This document shows positions 19,390 through 28,759 of a stretch of 45,475 bases of DNA, piece after piece. Numbering within the stretch: position 1 is the first letter of the stretch; every line of letters begins with the position of its first letter. The notes beneath the pieces were generated by a model. That model saw only the letters and a list, made by a program, of their open reading frames with translations, ran no database searches and was not told the DNA's origin. The stretch comes from an uncultured SAR116 cluster alpha proteobacterium (GTDB lineage: Bacteria > Pseudomonadota > Alphaproteobacteria > Puniceispirillales > Marisalimonadaceae). A program made the translations under genes and the position numbers. The stretch is from the NCBI GenBank assembly GCA_902529515.1, contig CABZWX010000010.1:1-45475 (forward strand), in the 5' to 3' direction.

Positions 19390-19962
19390 ATGAAATTTCA
19401 CATGAATGAAGAAGAAAAAATAATTAAGAAACTCAGAAAATCTGCAATGTCTTATTTAGCTAGATATGAAGTTTCAGTTCACCAGTTTGAAAAGACAATG
19501 AAACGAAAACTATCTAACTTAAAAGCTAATTTAGAAGACTTAGATAAAATAAAAATAATAAGAAATTTAAAAAATGAGATGATATTAGCAAAATTTATTG
19601 ATGATAAGCGTTTTGCTGAGACAAAAATTCGTTCAATCAGACGTCAAGGTGGTTCAGAGAGATTTATCTATGCAAAATTAAATGAAAAAGGAATATCAAA
19701 TGATATAATCAAATGTGCTATTAATACAGTAGACGAGGGTCATGAAAACGCAGAAATGATCGCAGCAATAAATTTTATTAAGAAAAAAAATATAGGTATA
19801 TATTATAAAAAGAATTTAGAGAATAAAATTGATGAATTTGAATTAAAAAATAAATGGTGTGGAGCACTCTCAAGAAGAGGTTTCTCATTAGATATAGTTA
19901 AAAAGGTTTTTGAAATTAAAGATATTAAAAAAGCTGATTTAATTTTAGAAGATAATCTATAA
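19390..19962 (+). CDS. recX: RecX-family regulatory protein
   Basis: RecX binds RecA filaments and limits recombinase activity. The 190-residue, lysine-rich product is rich in helices and shows the three-helix repeat pattern: AMSYLARYEVSVHQFEKTM near the start, FIDDKRFAETKIRSIRRQG near residue 75, and a C-terminal repeat ending LSRRGFSLDIVKKVF. Divergent from the permease gene. The start at ATG 19390 has no ribosome site; a TATATT lies about 10 nt upstream, so the transcript may have almost no leader. An internal ATG at 19402 is an alternative. recA is not in the window. Confidence 0.88.
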   Translation: MKFHMNEEEKIIKKLRKSAMSYLARYEVSVHQFEKTMKRKLSNLKANLEDLDKIKIIRNLKNEMILAKFIDDKRFAETKIRSIRRQGGSERFIYAKLNEKGISNDIIKCAINTVDEGHENAEMIAAINFIKKKNIGIYYKKNLENKIDEFELKNKWCGALSRRGFSLDIVKKVFEIKDIKKADLILEDNL

Positions 19963-19982
19963 AAATATAAAAGGATTAGAAA

Positions 19983-21923
19983 ATGACTAATAAAGATTTA
20001 TATGAACCATCCTCTGACATAATTAAAAATTCTCACGCAAATAAGACTGAATATGAAAAAATGTATGAAGAATCTATTACTTCTCCTGAAAAATTTTGGG
20101 AAAAACATGGTAAAAGAATTGACTGGATGAAGCCCTACACAAAAATTAGGGATGTGTCCTACAATAAAGAAGATCTTCATATCAAATGGTATGAGGATGG
20201 AACACTAAACGCTAGTTATAATTGTTTAGATAGACATCTAGAAACCAAAGGTAACAATACAGCAATTATTTGGGAAGGTGACGACCCAAATGAGTCCAAA
20301 CATATTAGCTATAAAGAACTTTATGAACAGGTATGTAAATTTTCTAATGTATTGATAAATGCTGGTGCAAAAAAAGGTGATCGAGTAACAATCTATATGC
20401 CAATGATCCCAGAAGCAACAGTTGCAATGTTAGCATGTACTAGAATAGGAGCTATTCATTCAGTAGTCTTTGGTGGTTTTTCTCCAGACGCTCTAGCTGG
20501 AAGAATTGAGGATTGTAATTCAACAATTATTATTACTGCAGATGAGGGTATAAGAGGAGGAAAAAAGATACCTTTAAAATCTAATACTGATGAGGCCATT
20601 TCAAAAGCTAAAATGTGCAAAACTACAATTGTAGTTAAAAGAACAGGAGCTGAAATTAATTGGATAGACGGCCAAGATATTTGGTATCATGAAGAAATGG
20701 AAAAAGCATCAGCTAATTGTCCACCCGCTGAAATAAACGCCGAAGATCCAATGTTTATATTATATACTTCAGGATCGACAGGTAAGCCCAAAGGAGTTCT
20801 TCATACAACTGGAGGATATATGGTTTATGCTTCTATGACACATCATTATGTTTTTGATTATCAAGAAAATGAAATTTATTGGTGTACTGCAGATGTAGGC
20901 TGGGTAACAGGACATTCTTATATAGTTTATGGGCCACTATCAAATGGTGCTACTACATTAATGTTTGAAGGTGTACCAAACTACCCAACTGTAAGTAGAT
21001 TCTGGGAAATCGTTGATAAACATAAAGTTAATATATTCTACACTGCTCCTACAGCAATAAGAGCATTGATGGCTGAAGGCAGTGAACCAGTAAAAAAAAC
21101 AAAACGAGACAGCCTTAGAATTTTAGGTAGTGTTGGAGAACCAATTAATCCAGAAGCATGGAATTGGTATAACAATGTTGTTGGTGATGGAAGGTGTCCA
21201 GTAGTGGACACTTGGTGGCAAACTGAAACTGGAGGGATTTTGATCACCCCTTTACCAGGAGCCACTAATACAAAACCAGGTTCTGCCACAAAACCTTTTT
21301 TTGGAATATTGCCAGTTATTGTTGACAGTGATAACAAAGAATTAACTGGAGCCACTCAAGGAAATCTATGTATTAATATGTCTTGGCCAGGTCAAATGAG
21401 GACAGTTTTTGGTGACCACCAACGTTTTATAGATACATATTTTTCAACTTTTCCCGGAAGATACTTTTCTGGTGATGGATGTAGAAGAGATGAAGACGGA
21501 TATTATTGGATAACAGGAAGAGTTGATGATGTAATAAATGTGTCTGGTCACAGAATGGGTACAGCAGAAGTTGAGTCTGCTCTCGTAGCTCACACAGATG
21601 TAGCTGAAGCAGCAGTTGTTGGTTACCCACATGAAATTAAGGGTCAAGGCATTTATGCCTTCGTTACTGTGAATATTGGCGTAAAAACATCAGATGAATT
21701 ATTAACAGAATTAAAACAATGGGTAAGGAAAGAAATAGGTCCTATTGCTGCACCAGATTTAATTCAATTTGCCCCAGGTCTTCCTAAAACAAGGTCAGGT
21801 AAAATAATGAGACGAATATTAAGAAAAATAGCTGCAAATGAACATGAAGAGTTAGGTGACGTATCGACATTGGCTGATCCACAAGTTGTTCAAAATTTAG
21901 TGCAAAACAGAAAAAACACTTAA
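19983..21923 (+). CDS. acs: acetyl-CoA synthetase (AMP-forming)
   Basis: Activates acetate to acetyl-CoA through acetyl-AMP. The 646-residue length is that of typical Acs (about 650). Visible motifs: [11 protein letters not shown] near residue 260, [10 protein letters not shown] near 410, the hinge [19 protein letters not shown] and [12 protein letters not shown], whose lysine (about 607) is the classic acetylation site. It follows recX by 20 nt with an AAGGA ribosome site. It is a paralogue of prpE in this same window but diverges in the substrate half, consistent with a separate acetate role. It overlaps the convergent TVP38 gene by 4 nt. Confidence 0.96.
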   Translation: MTNKDLYEPSSDIIKNSHANKTEYEKMYEESITSPEKFWEKHGKRIDWMKPYTKIRDVSYNKEDLHIKWYEDGTLNASYNCLDRHLETKGNNTAIIWEGDDPNESKHISYKELYEQVCKFSNVLINAGAKKGDRVTIYMPMIPEATVAMLACTRIGAIHSVVFGGFSPDALAGRIEDCNSTIIITADEGIRGGKKIPLKSNTDEAISKAKMCKTTIVVKRTGAEINWIDGQDIWYHEEMEKASANCPPAEINAEDPMFILYTSGSTGKPKGVLHTTGGYMVYASMTHHYVFDYQENEIYWCTADVGWVTGHSYIVYGPLSNGATTLMFEGVPNYPTVSRFWEIVDKHKVNIFYTAPTAIRALMAEGSEPVKKTKRDSLRILGSVGEPINPEAWNWYNNVVGDGRCPVVDTWWQTETGGILITPLPGATNTKPGSATKPFFGILPVIVDSDNKELTGATQGNLCINMSWPGQMRTVFGDHQRFIDTYFSTFPGRYFSGDGCRRDEDGYYWITGRVDDVINVSGHRMGTAEVESALVAHTDVAEAAVVGYPHEIKGQGIYAFVTVNIGVKTSDELLTELKQWVRKEIGPIAAPDLIQFAPGLPKTRSGKIMRRILRKIAANEHEELGDVSTLADPQVVQNLVQNRKNT

Positions 21924-22600
21924 GTATTATTTAACTTGATAAAATAATTCATTAAAAACTTTATCAAAATTGGAAGAATAGCTACTAATGTAAAACTTAC
22001 TATGAGAGTAAATGACATAATGTCATTAATGCTATTAACTTTCGAAATTTCTGAGCCAGCATTTACATAAATCACTGTTGCAGGAAGCATTCCTAATTGA
22101 CTTATATAGTAAAACCTAAAAAGGGAAATAGGTAACACTCCCATAATTAAATTTATTAATACAAACGAAATAGTAGGTGTCAATCTAAGACTTAAAAGAT
22201 AATAAATACCATTTTTGCTAAATTTATTGTCTATAATGATTTTTGTTTTTTCAAATTTATTATTAATGAAATCTTTTAAAAGATATCTCGATAATAGAAA
22301 ACAAATACATGCCCCAACCGTAGAGGCAAAGGAAACTATAATTACACCTTCAATAACTCCAAACAAGGCTCCAGCTGCAATGGTCAAAATAGTAGGGACA
22401 ACAGGGAAAGACAAACCTGAAAATATTACATATAAAGTAAAAAATAAAATTCTTGATATATAAATTTCTTCATTAACCCATGTTTTCAGAAATGTGAGAT
22501 GTTCCTTGAATTTATCTAAATTGAATATTTCTTGAAGATGAATGTAAGATAGTAAAAAAGTACTAATTAAAATAAATAGTAATAATACCGGTCTTCTCAT
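21920..22600 (-). CDS. TVP38/TMEM64-family (VTT domain) membrane protein
   Basis: A 226-residue inner-membrane protein with an N-terminal hydrophobic segment and the VTT/SNARE-associated domain. The central glycine-rich stretch [20 protein letters not shown] followed by an aromatic/arginine helix, and later [16 protein letters not shown], are family features. Related proteins (DedA, TMEM41B) are linked to lipid movement between leaflets; the function here is unproven. It starts 6 nt after the CoA-transferase beta gene and is likely the last gene of that operon. The shared transcript gives no clear functional link. Confidence 0.85.
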   Translation of the reverse strand: MRRPVLLLFILISTFLLSYIHLQEIFNLDKFKEHLTFLKTWVNEEIYISRILFFTLYVIFSGLSFPVVPTILTIAAGALFGVIEGVIIVSFASTVGACICFLLSRYLLKDFINNKFEKTKIIIDNKFSKNGIYYLLSLRLTPTISFVLINLIMGVLPISLFRFYYISQLGMLPATVIYVNAGSEISKVNSINDIMSFTLIVSFTLVAILPILIKFLMNYFIKLNNT

Positions 22601-22606
22601 TATGAG

Positions 22607-23344
22607 TTAAATACCCCAAATCCTATCGGCAAACTCTGGATAAAATTCTGAGACCATATAAGAAATCTTATTTCTTAAGATATCTACACGTGTTTGATCT
22701 GGGATAGACATATTTGTTATTTTATCATCAACGTCAAATTTAAATCCTGTAAGTTTAATTATATTTTCTATGCTTTCATTATTATGAATTTTTAAAAGAC
22801 AGAAACGTTTCTTTTGTTTGTTAAATTTGAATAGAGCTCTATTCGTTAATAGAAATTTTGGTCCTCCAGGTCTGTAGATATTTTCATCAGAAAATCCAGG
22901 CGCAGAAATAAAGTCTACCTTATCGACTAAAGTTCTTGGTGAATGTTCTTCTCTAAATAAAATAATTTGTGGAACTACGAAATACATCAAAGCAGATCCA
23001 AATGAGCCTGGGAATCTTTTTTGTATTTTTGTATAACTTCCAGTACCTACTAAATTTATATTAGCTTCGCCATCAATTTGAACACCTCCTAGAAAGAAAG
23101 TATCTATTCTACCTTGAGCGGCGCAATCAAAAAGTTCTCTAGCACCATCAGTGAAATTATTATATTTATTGGAATGTAATATTGTAACCCTAATTCTGTT
23201 GTTTTGAAGTTTAGCTTCTTCTTTTGCTAGCAAAGCCGCAGCACCTGGAATTGGTGATGCAGCACCAACAGCTATATGCTTATCATTTACCAGTAAATCA
23301 GCTAATTGACTTATTAATAACTCTTCTCTCTTAAGTTCAATCAA
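22607..23344 (-). CDS. CoA-transferase family protein, beta-type subunit
   Basis: A 245-residue class I CoA-transferase beta-type subunit. The block FFLGGVQIDGEANINLVGTG and then KRFPGSFGSAL corresponds to the family segment with GGxxGAxxxA-type glycines. Where transferases carry the catalytic S-E-N-G loop, this protein has HSNK (residues 57-60), so the glutamate that would form the CoA thioester is absent. IpdB of the cholesterol-ring hydrolase IpdAB also lacks it, so hydrolysis or ring opening of an acyl-CoA is possible (inference). The start is TTG at 23344 with AAAGG about 9 nt upstream; no ATG is available near the N-terminus. Confidence 0.82.
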   Translation of the reverse strand: MIELKREELLISQLADLLVNDKHIAVGAASPIPGAAALLAKEEAKLQNNRIRVTILHSNKYNNFTDGARELFDCAAQGRIDTFFLGGVQIDGEANINLVGTGSYTKIQKRFPGSFGSALMYFVVPQIILFREEHSPRTLVDKVDFISAPGFSDENIYRPGGPKFLLTNRALFKFNKQKKRFCLLKIHNNESIENIIKLTGFKFDVDDKITNMSIPDQTRVDILRNKISYMVSEFYPEFADRIWGI

Positions 23345-23361
23345 AAAATTAAACCTTTAAA

Positions 23362-24183
23362 TTAATTAAATAAGTAATTTTGCATATATTCCTCAAAGCC
23401 TTTTTGTGTCTTTGCAGCAATAGAGTACTTTTTGATTTCATCATTATCTTGACCATAAACACCAGGTAACGCACAAGGCCACGCTCCATTTTCAACAACC
23501 GATATTCCATCAACATATAATGCTGGCAAACAGGTTGCAGCAGATAATTCGTTATCAAAAAAATCAATATCCAGAATTTTTTCAGTTGTCACAAATACTT
23601 TTTTTGAGGCATGTGTAAGAGTTGCTAATTCCCGTCTTCTCCCAATTTGAATATTTCCATTTTTATCTACACAAGGTGCATGAAATATTAATACATCCAA
23701 CTGGACTGCAGGAAGTAACAAAATTGGCTCATTCTTGTGACCTGAACATTTCATAGGATTTTCAATTACTTGCCAATCTTTTCTATATTTTTGTATATCA
23801 GAGCCAATTACCCCTCTAAGAGGCATAAATGGAACAGATTTTTCAGTAGCTTGGAGTTGCGCGTGCAATGCTGGGCATGTGGAGTCTTTTATTAATATAT
23901 GACCGGCTTCAACAGCTTTTGAAAATCTAGGTGCCAAACCAAATTCACCCAAAGTTACGGCCGCTGCTTCAATCTCAGAAACACATCCGCTCCCAATTAA
24001 CATATCACCTTGTATAGTGGTCAAAGGAAGGCAGTATAGTTTTAAGTCCTTTACACCTTTTTTTATTAGTTCTTTTGTGAACATCATTGGAACTCCAGAA
24101 TAGTCTGCTGGAATTCCAATCAAATCTCCATCTTTAACTTCATCAACAATTTCTAAGAGAGATAATTCATCAAATTGCTTCAT
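23362..24183 (-). CDS. CoA-transferase family protein, alpha-type subunit
   Basis: A 273-residue partner of the beta-type subunit, 17 nt upstream on the same transcript. The segment TLGEFGLAPRFSKAVEAG (about residues 78-94) is the typical alpha-subunit block of the glutaconate/IpdA group; its Glu80 may correspond to the active glutamate described for IpdA, which I infer from position only. Later ADYS..G-type loops and LTHASKKVFVTTEKILD resemble the same group. The start is supported by GGGAG about 9 nt before the ATG. The substrate is unknown; it could be a dicarboxylic or branched acyl-CoA. Confidence 0.84.
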   Translation of the reverse strand: MKQFDELSLLEIVDEVKDGDLIGIPADYSGVPMMFTKELIKKGVKDLKLYCLPLTTIQGDMLIGSGCVSEIEAAAVTLGEFGLAPRFSKAVEAGHILIKDSTCPALHAQLQATEKSVPFMPLRGVIGSDIQKYRKDWQVIENPMKCSGHKNEPILLLPAVQLDVLIFHAPCVDKNGNIQIGRRRELATLTHASKKVFVTTEKILDIDFFDNELSAATCLPALYVDGISVVENGAWPCALPGVYGQDNDEIKKYSIAAKTQKGFEEYMQNYLFN

Positions 24184-24214
24184 TATATATTCTCCCTTAT
24201 TTAAAATATAATGT

Positions 24215-24715
24215 TTAATATGAGCTCTTCTGACCCTTATTATACTTCATTATTGATTCTTTTAACATTTTTTCTTCTTTACACCCAAGAAAACATATTT
24301 TTTTGAGTTTTTTTAGATTAGCTTCGGCTTTTTTCAAATTTCCTTGAGTAAGAAACATTTCTCCTTGATATTCAAGAGCACCCTTGTGCTTTGGAGAAAT
24401 TTTAAGAGCTTTATCATAATATTGGGCAGCTTTATCAAGATTACCCATTTTTCTATATGAGAATCCTAGATAATTATATATGTCTGCATCTTTTTTATTG
24501 GTTTTTTCAGCCTTAAGAAGATTATCTATAGCGGCTTCATATGATTTTTTATTAATTAATTTAACCGCTTTATAGTAATAATTTGATTTAACATCCATCT
24601 TTTTACTGTCATCTCCACCTCCTCCAGCAGCAAAGGAGGATACCACTAGTAATTGACTTAAAGAAATTATTGTAAAAAATTTTATGAATTTTTTGAAAAA
24701 GTTTTGATAAAACAT
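24215..24715 (-). CDS. exported tetratricopeptide-repeat protein
   Basis: A 166-residue protein with a clear signal peptide: basic start (FFKKFIKFF), hydrophobic core ISLSQLLVVSSF and likely cleavage after SFA at about residue 29. A Gly-Asp linker follows, then roughly three TPR units (residues 45-150), including AIDNLLKAEKTNKKDADIYN and AAQYYDKALKISPKHKGALE. TPR proteins scaffold other proteins; its partner is unknown. GGAG lies about 5 nt before the ATG. The ends of the CoA-transferase genes and this gene are 31 nt apart. It is divergent from the next exported protein. Confidence 0.85.
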   Translation of the reverse strand: MFYQNFFKKFIKFFTIISLSQLLVVSSFAAGGGGDDSKKMDVKSNYYYKAVKLINKKSYEAAIDNLLKAEKTNKKDADIYNYLGFSYRKMGNLDKAAQYYDKALKISPKHKGALEYQGEMFLTQGNLKKAEANLKKLKKICFLGCKEEKMLKESIMKYNKGQKSSY

Positions 24716-24783
24716 TAGTGCTCCATTTAATTTAAGAAATATAGCCTTATATATAAATTACTTTAAATTTTTCTAGGATAAAC

Positions 24784-25242
24784 ATGCGATTATTTCTTAT
24801 TTCTTCTTTTATTTTTATTTTAATCAACATAAATAAAGCTATTAGCGACGTTTTGCCAAATGATTTATTTTCGTCAGTGGAAGTTGTTGAACTTCAATTG
24901 AGCTCCCTTCAGACAAACTCAATTAAAAATAATTCTGGCATTTACCAATGTTGGCTGTTTGCACATCCAGAAAATAAGAGATATACAGGACCATTTGGTA
25001 ATTTCAAAAAAATGATTTCTGATACATCTTATAAAATATTATTAAATTCAACTAAATTCAAAATTAAATTAATCGAAGAAAATAAAAACAAAGCTGCGTA
25101 TTCAGTTAATGTAGACGCATACGATAATAAACGCTACAATTTAACATGGCTTTTAGAAAAAGCATCTGTAAGTAAAGATTGCAAAAATTGTTGGATGACG
25201 ACTGCGGTTACACAACCACAATTTATAGGGCAGTTGAACTAA
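24784..25242 (+). CDS. exported hypothetical protein, possibly DUF4864-like
   Basis: A 152-residue protein with an N-terminal signal peptide (MRLFLISSFIFILININKAIS). The mature part begins with a short helical stretch and then FAHPENKRYTGPFGNFKKM, a layout resembling DUF4864 proteins, where the first line reads as a queue of residues before a GxxxxFxxM segment. The end carries CKNCWMT, a CxxC-like pair. The DUF4864 match is by eye only. AGGA lies about 6 nt before the ATG. It is 18 nt upstream of the rhodanese gene and probably shares a transcript with it. Confidence 0.65.
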   Translation: MRLFLISSFIFILININKAISDVLPNDLFSSVEVVELQLSSLQTNSIKNNSGIYQCWLFAHPENKRYTGPFGNFKKMISDTSYKILLNSTKFKIKLIEENKNKAAYSVNVDAYDNKRYNLTWLLEKASVSKDCKNCWMTTAVTQPQFIGQLN

Positions 25243-25260
25243 AATAAAGTGGAGAAAAAT

Positions 25261-25638
25261 ATGAAAACAGCAAAAGATTACCTTCAAGAAGCTAACGAAG
25301 TTGTGAAAAAAATTGACGTAAAAGAAGCAATTGAAAAGCATAAATCAAAATCAGCAATTTTTATAGATGTACGAGATAGTTCTGATATTAAAAAAACAGG
25401 AACAATTTTAGATGGTCTTGAAATTCCAAGAGGCCTAATTGAGTTTGTCGCTGATGAGGCAACTCCACTCTACAATAATAACCTTAAAAAAGATGCAGAA
25501 ATAATACTTATCTGTGGAGTTGGCGGCCAGGCTGCGTTAACTGGTAAGACACTTATAGAAATGGGTTATAAAAATGTTCTTAATGTAGGAGGGATACCAG
25601 ATTGGGAAAAAAATGGTGGCCCAATGAAAAAGTACTAA
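25261..25638 (+). CDS. rhodanese-like sulfurtransferase domain protein
   Basis: A single-domain, 125-residue rhodanese. FIDVRDSSDI is the family entry motif and the active-site loop reads ICGVGGQAAL, with the catalytic cysteine at residue 85 in a CxxGxQA pattern. Usual roles are sulfur transfer or sulfide/thiosulfate handling in the cytosol; no signal peptide is present. I chose ATG 25261, because the GTG at 25249 is itself part of the ribosome site (GTGGAG). The DUF1932 dehydrogenase gene follows after 20 nt. Confidence 0.87.
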   Translation: MKTAKDYLQEANEVVKKIDVKEAIEKHKSKSAIFIDVRDSSDIKKTGTILDGLEIPRGLIEFVADEATPLYNNNLKKDAEIILICGVGGQAALTGKTLIEMGYKNVLNVGGIPDWEKNGGPMKKY

Positions 25639-25658
25639 AACATTTATTTTAAAATTTT

Positions 25659-26540
25659 ATGTCAAAAACAATTGCAATATTAATGCCTGGAGATATGGGC
25701 CATGGATGCGGAAAAGCATTTAAAAATAATAATTTTAGAGTTGTAACTTGTTTAAGTCAGAGAAGTATTAGAACTAAAAAACTGGCTGAATTATCCGGTT
25801 TTGAAGATTTAGGTACGATTGAAAATGTTGTTGAAAATTCTGATATTATATTATCAATACTGCCTCCTGAATTTGCTCTTCAACAAGCTAAAATAGTCAA
25901 CGATGTAATTTTAAAAAAAGAAAAACACATTACTTATGTTGATTGCAATGCTGTATCTCCTGAAACAGCATTAAAAATCAATGATTCAATATCCTCTAAG
26001 TTTTGTAATTTTTTAGATGGTGGTATCATTGGGTTCAATCCAATTGTAGAAAATGGACAAACAAGGTTGTATATATCTGGACCTAATACTCAACCAGTTA
26101 AATTACTCCACAAAAAAGGATTTATAATAAAAGATTTAGGTTTAGAAATAGGTAAAGCTTCTGCAATGAAAATGGTTTATGCTAGTGCAACAAAAGGAAC
26201 TTTTGCACTTCATGCAGCAGTTTTGACAACTGCTCATAAACTAGGTCTTACTTCTGAATATTTTGCTGAATTGAAATATAGCAAACCTGATATATTATCA
26301 GCAATGGAAAGAATGGTTCCAAGAATTCCTCTTGATGCAGCAAGATGGGAAGGAGAAATGTATGAAATTGCTAATACTTTTTCTGAAGCTGGAGTTACCT
26401 CAAAATTTCACGAGGGTGCAGCCGATATAATGTCACTGGCAAATAAAACACCAATTGCTAGAGAGACTAGAGAAACAGTCGATGAAACAAGATCTTTGAA
26501 TGATGTACTTGATATGTATGTAAATGCAATTAAAAAATAA
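25659..26540 (+). CDS. NAD(P)-binding dehydrogenase with DUF1932 C-terminal domain
   Basis: A 293-residue protein in the beta-hydroxyacid dehydrogenase/6-phosphogluconate dehydrogenase superfamily. The Rossmann entry reads ILMPGDMGHGCGKAF, a slightly altered GxxGxG loop, and IILSILPPEFAL is the typical following strand. DGGIIGF matches the substrate-binding DGG(I/V) motif. The lysine-containing helix SAMKMVYASATKG contains the expected catalytic lysine. The C-terminal third (MVPRIPLDAARWEGEM) matches the DUF1932 domain. The oxidised substrate is unknown. It may share a transcript with the rhodanese and the MFS gene that follows 48 nt later. Confidence 0.84.
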   Translation: MSKTIAILMPGDMGHGCGKAFKNNNFRVVTCLSQRSIRTKKLAELSGFEDLGTIENVVENSDIILSILPPEFALQQAKIVNDVILKKEKHITYVDCNAVSPETALKINDSISSKFCNFLDGGIIGFNPIVENGQTRLYISGPNTQPVKLLHKKGFIIKDLGLEIGKASAMKMVYASATKGTFALHAAVLTTAHKLGLTSEYFAELKYSKPDILSAMERMVPRIPLDAARWEGEMYEIANTFSEAGVTSKFHEGAADIMSLANKTPIARETRETVDETRSLNDVLDMYVNAIKK

Positions 26541-26588
26541 AATATAAAACACTTGTAAATTAGTTAACAAATGAAGTAAATCATTAAC

Positions 26589-27866
26589 ATGTTTCTTGTT
26601 AACAAAAAATTTTTCGAAGCCACAAAAGATAAATTCTTCTACGGCTGGGTAATTGTTGGAATCGGGAGTCTTGGTATTTTTACGAGTGGCGCAGGTCAAT
26701 CTCATACCTTTAGTCCTTTTATACCAGTAATATCTCAAGATCTTAAAATTTCCAGTACATCAATTACTACTGCTTATATGATAGCAACTTTATTTGCTGC
26801 TTTTCTATTGCCAAAAATGGGAAAATTAGTTGACAAATACGGACCAAGAAAAATTTTAATATATACCGTCTTACTCCTTGGAATTGGATGTATGATTTTT
26901 GGAGCTGCATCAAACTTTCTAATGTTGGCCATCGCATTTGGATTTTTAAGATTTTTTGGGCAAGGCTCTCTAATGCTTGGTTCTGCGAATATTATAACTC
27001 AGTGGTTTGATAAAAAAAGAGGGTTTGCACTTGGATTAATGGGTTTAGGATTTGCTTTTTCTATGGGTTTACATCCATATATCTCTGACTTTTTAATTTC
27101 AAATTACGGATGGAGAATGGCATGGGTTATTCTAGGTTTGTCTACATGGTTGATCATGTTACCATCATTAATTTTCTTAGCAATAGATAAACCTGAAGAT
27201 GTAAGCATTAAACCAGATGGAATTTTAGAAAATAATAAAAAGAGTAAAAATAATGAAAAAATTTTTGGTCTCAATCTTGAAGAAACCCTAAAGGAAAAAA
27301 GCTTCTACATACTTGCATTCTCATTTTTTTCTATATCTTCATTAGTAACTGCGCTTCATTTTTTTCAAGTTACAATTTTAAGTCAATACTTTGGAATGGC
27401 AAGTAGCACTGCAGCTGCTTTATTCATACCAACAATGGTTTCGATGATTATCTTTATTCCTATTGCAGGTAAAATTTTAGACAGATTTGAAACTCATAAT
27501 ATTATTGGAGTTGCGTTATTAATAACCACGGCTTCACTATTATCCATAACCTTTGCACGTGGTACTACCTTTTCCATGATTTATGCGATCATTTTTGGAA
27601 TTAATAATGGATTTAATTTATCTTTATTTGGCTATATCTGGCCAAGGTATTTTGGAAGATTACATGTTGGTAGTATTCAAGGCACAGGTCAAATGATATT
27701 AGTAGTAGGGGCATCAATTGGCGCAATGCCGTTCGCAATATCAATGGATCTTGGTTATGACTTAATTACAACTATAAGACTTTCTGCATTATATCCTTTT
27801 CTCTCAGCATTTTTATGTTTTTTCTTTTTAAGAGAAAGTAAAAAACTTACAGAAATGAAGAAATAA
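26589..27866 (+). CDS. major facilitator superfamily transporter
   Basis: A 425-residue integral membrane protein with about 12 hydrophobic segments, split into two halves by the charged loop ENNKKSKNNEK near residue 215. The cytoplasmic loop KLVDKYGPRKI near residue 80 is the MFS motif A variant. The opening FFYGWVIVGIGSLGIF and the long middle loop are common in the monocarboxylate/oxalate-formate branch, so an organic-acid substrate is a fair guess but not shown. It lies just upstream of a DMT-family gene with 5 nt between. Confidence 0.85.
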   Translation: MFLVNKKFFEATKDKFFYGWVIVGIGSLGIFTSGAGQSHTFSPFIPVISQDLKISSTSITTAYMIATLFAAFLLPKMGKLVDKYGPRKILIYTVLLLGIGCMIFGAASNFLMLAIAFGFLRFFGQGSLMLGSANIITQWFDKKRGFALGLMGLGFAFSMGLHPYISDFLISNYGWRMAWVILGLSTWLIMLPSLIFLAIDKPEDVSIKPDGILENNKKSKNNEKIFGLNLEETLKEKSFYILAFSFFSISSLVTALHFFQVTILSQYFGMASSTAAALFIPTMVSMIIFIPIAGKILDRFETHNIIGVALLITTASLLSITFARGTTFSMIYAIIFGINNGFNLSLFGYIWPRYFGRLHVGSIQGTGQMILVVGASIGAMPFAISMDLGYDLITTIRLSALYPFLSAFLCFFFLRESKKLTEMKK

Positions 27867-27871
27867 ATTAA

Positions 27872-28759
27872 TTGAATTTAGTAACCATTTATAAAAATAC
27901 TTCTAATAATTTTAAAGCCATCCTAGCAATGATTTTGGCTGTATTTTGCGTAACTATTATGAGCGTTCAAGCTAAATTAGTAGGTATTGAATACCATGCT
28001 GTACAGATTACATTTGCAAGAGCCATGGTTGTAATAATTCTTTTATTACCTCTAATTTACAAGCTAGGAGGCATAAAATTTTTAAAAACAAATAAGCCTT
28101 ATCTTCATTTCTTTAGAAGCTTGGCGGGACTTACTGGGAACATAATGTTTTTTTTAGCCTTTCAAAGATTGCCTGTTGCAGATGTTACAGTAATATCTCA
28201 AGCAGTACCAATTTTTTCATGTATTTTTGCAATAATCTTTCTCAACGAAATAATAGGGTGGCGAAGATGGTTGGCCATTTTAATTGGATTTGGTGGGGTA
28301 GTAATTGCAATAAATCCTACTGGCTCCATAGCTATTGCTTCAATTTATGCCTTAATAGGCACTTTAATGTGGTCTACTACTATTATTTTTTTAAGATTAC
28401 TAGGGACAACTGAACATCCTGTAAAAACAGTCTTTTACTTTATGTTAGTGAGTTTTATTCTAACTTCTTTTTTTCAACCATTTTTGTGGAAAGAACCTTC
28501 ATTAAGAGTTATTTTGTTATTTATTGGACTAGGTGTATCAGCTTTTTTAACACAATTGTTAATGACTTACGCATTACAAAAAGCACCTGCTTCAATTGTA
28601 AGTCCATTTAATTATACAGGAATTGTATGGGCAATTATTTTTGATTACTTGATATGGAACTCGCATCCAATAATTTCTACAATTGTAGGGGGATTTATTA
28701 TAACAATTTCAGGTATATATATCTTTAAAAGAGAGGCTAAAATAAAATCAATTAAATAA
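27872..28759 (+). CDS. EamA/DMT-family metabolite transporter
   Basis: A 295-residue inner-membrane protein with two EamA domains of about five helices each (residues 15-140 and 160-285). FAFQRLPVADVTVISQAVPI and the later ALQKAPASIVSPFNYTGIVW are the usual paired EamA motifs. Such proteins export or import amino acids, nucleosides or drugs. The TTG at 27872 is used because the ATG at 27929 would cut into the first helix; the choice is not certain. The gene overlaps the convergent MFS gene by 12 nt. Confidence 0.85.
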   Translation: MNLVTIYKNTSNNFKAILAMILAVFCVTIMSVQAKLVGIEYHAVQITFARAMVVIILLLPLIYKLGGIKFLKTNKPYLHFFRSLAGLTGNIMFFLAFQRLPVADVTVISQAVPIFSCIFAIIFLNEIIGWRRWLAILIGFGGVVIAINPTGSIAIASIYALIGTLMWSTTIIFLRLLGTTEHPVKTVFYFMLVSFILTSFFQPFLWKEPSLRVILLFIGLGVSAFLTQLLMTYALQKAPASIVSPFNYTGIVWAIIFDYLIWNSHPIISTIVGGFIITISGIYIFKREAKIKSIK

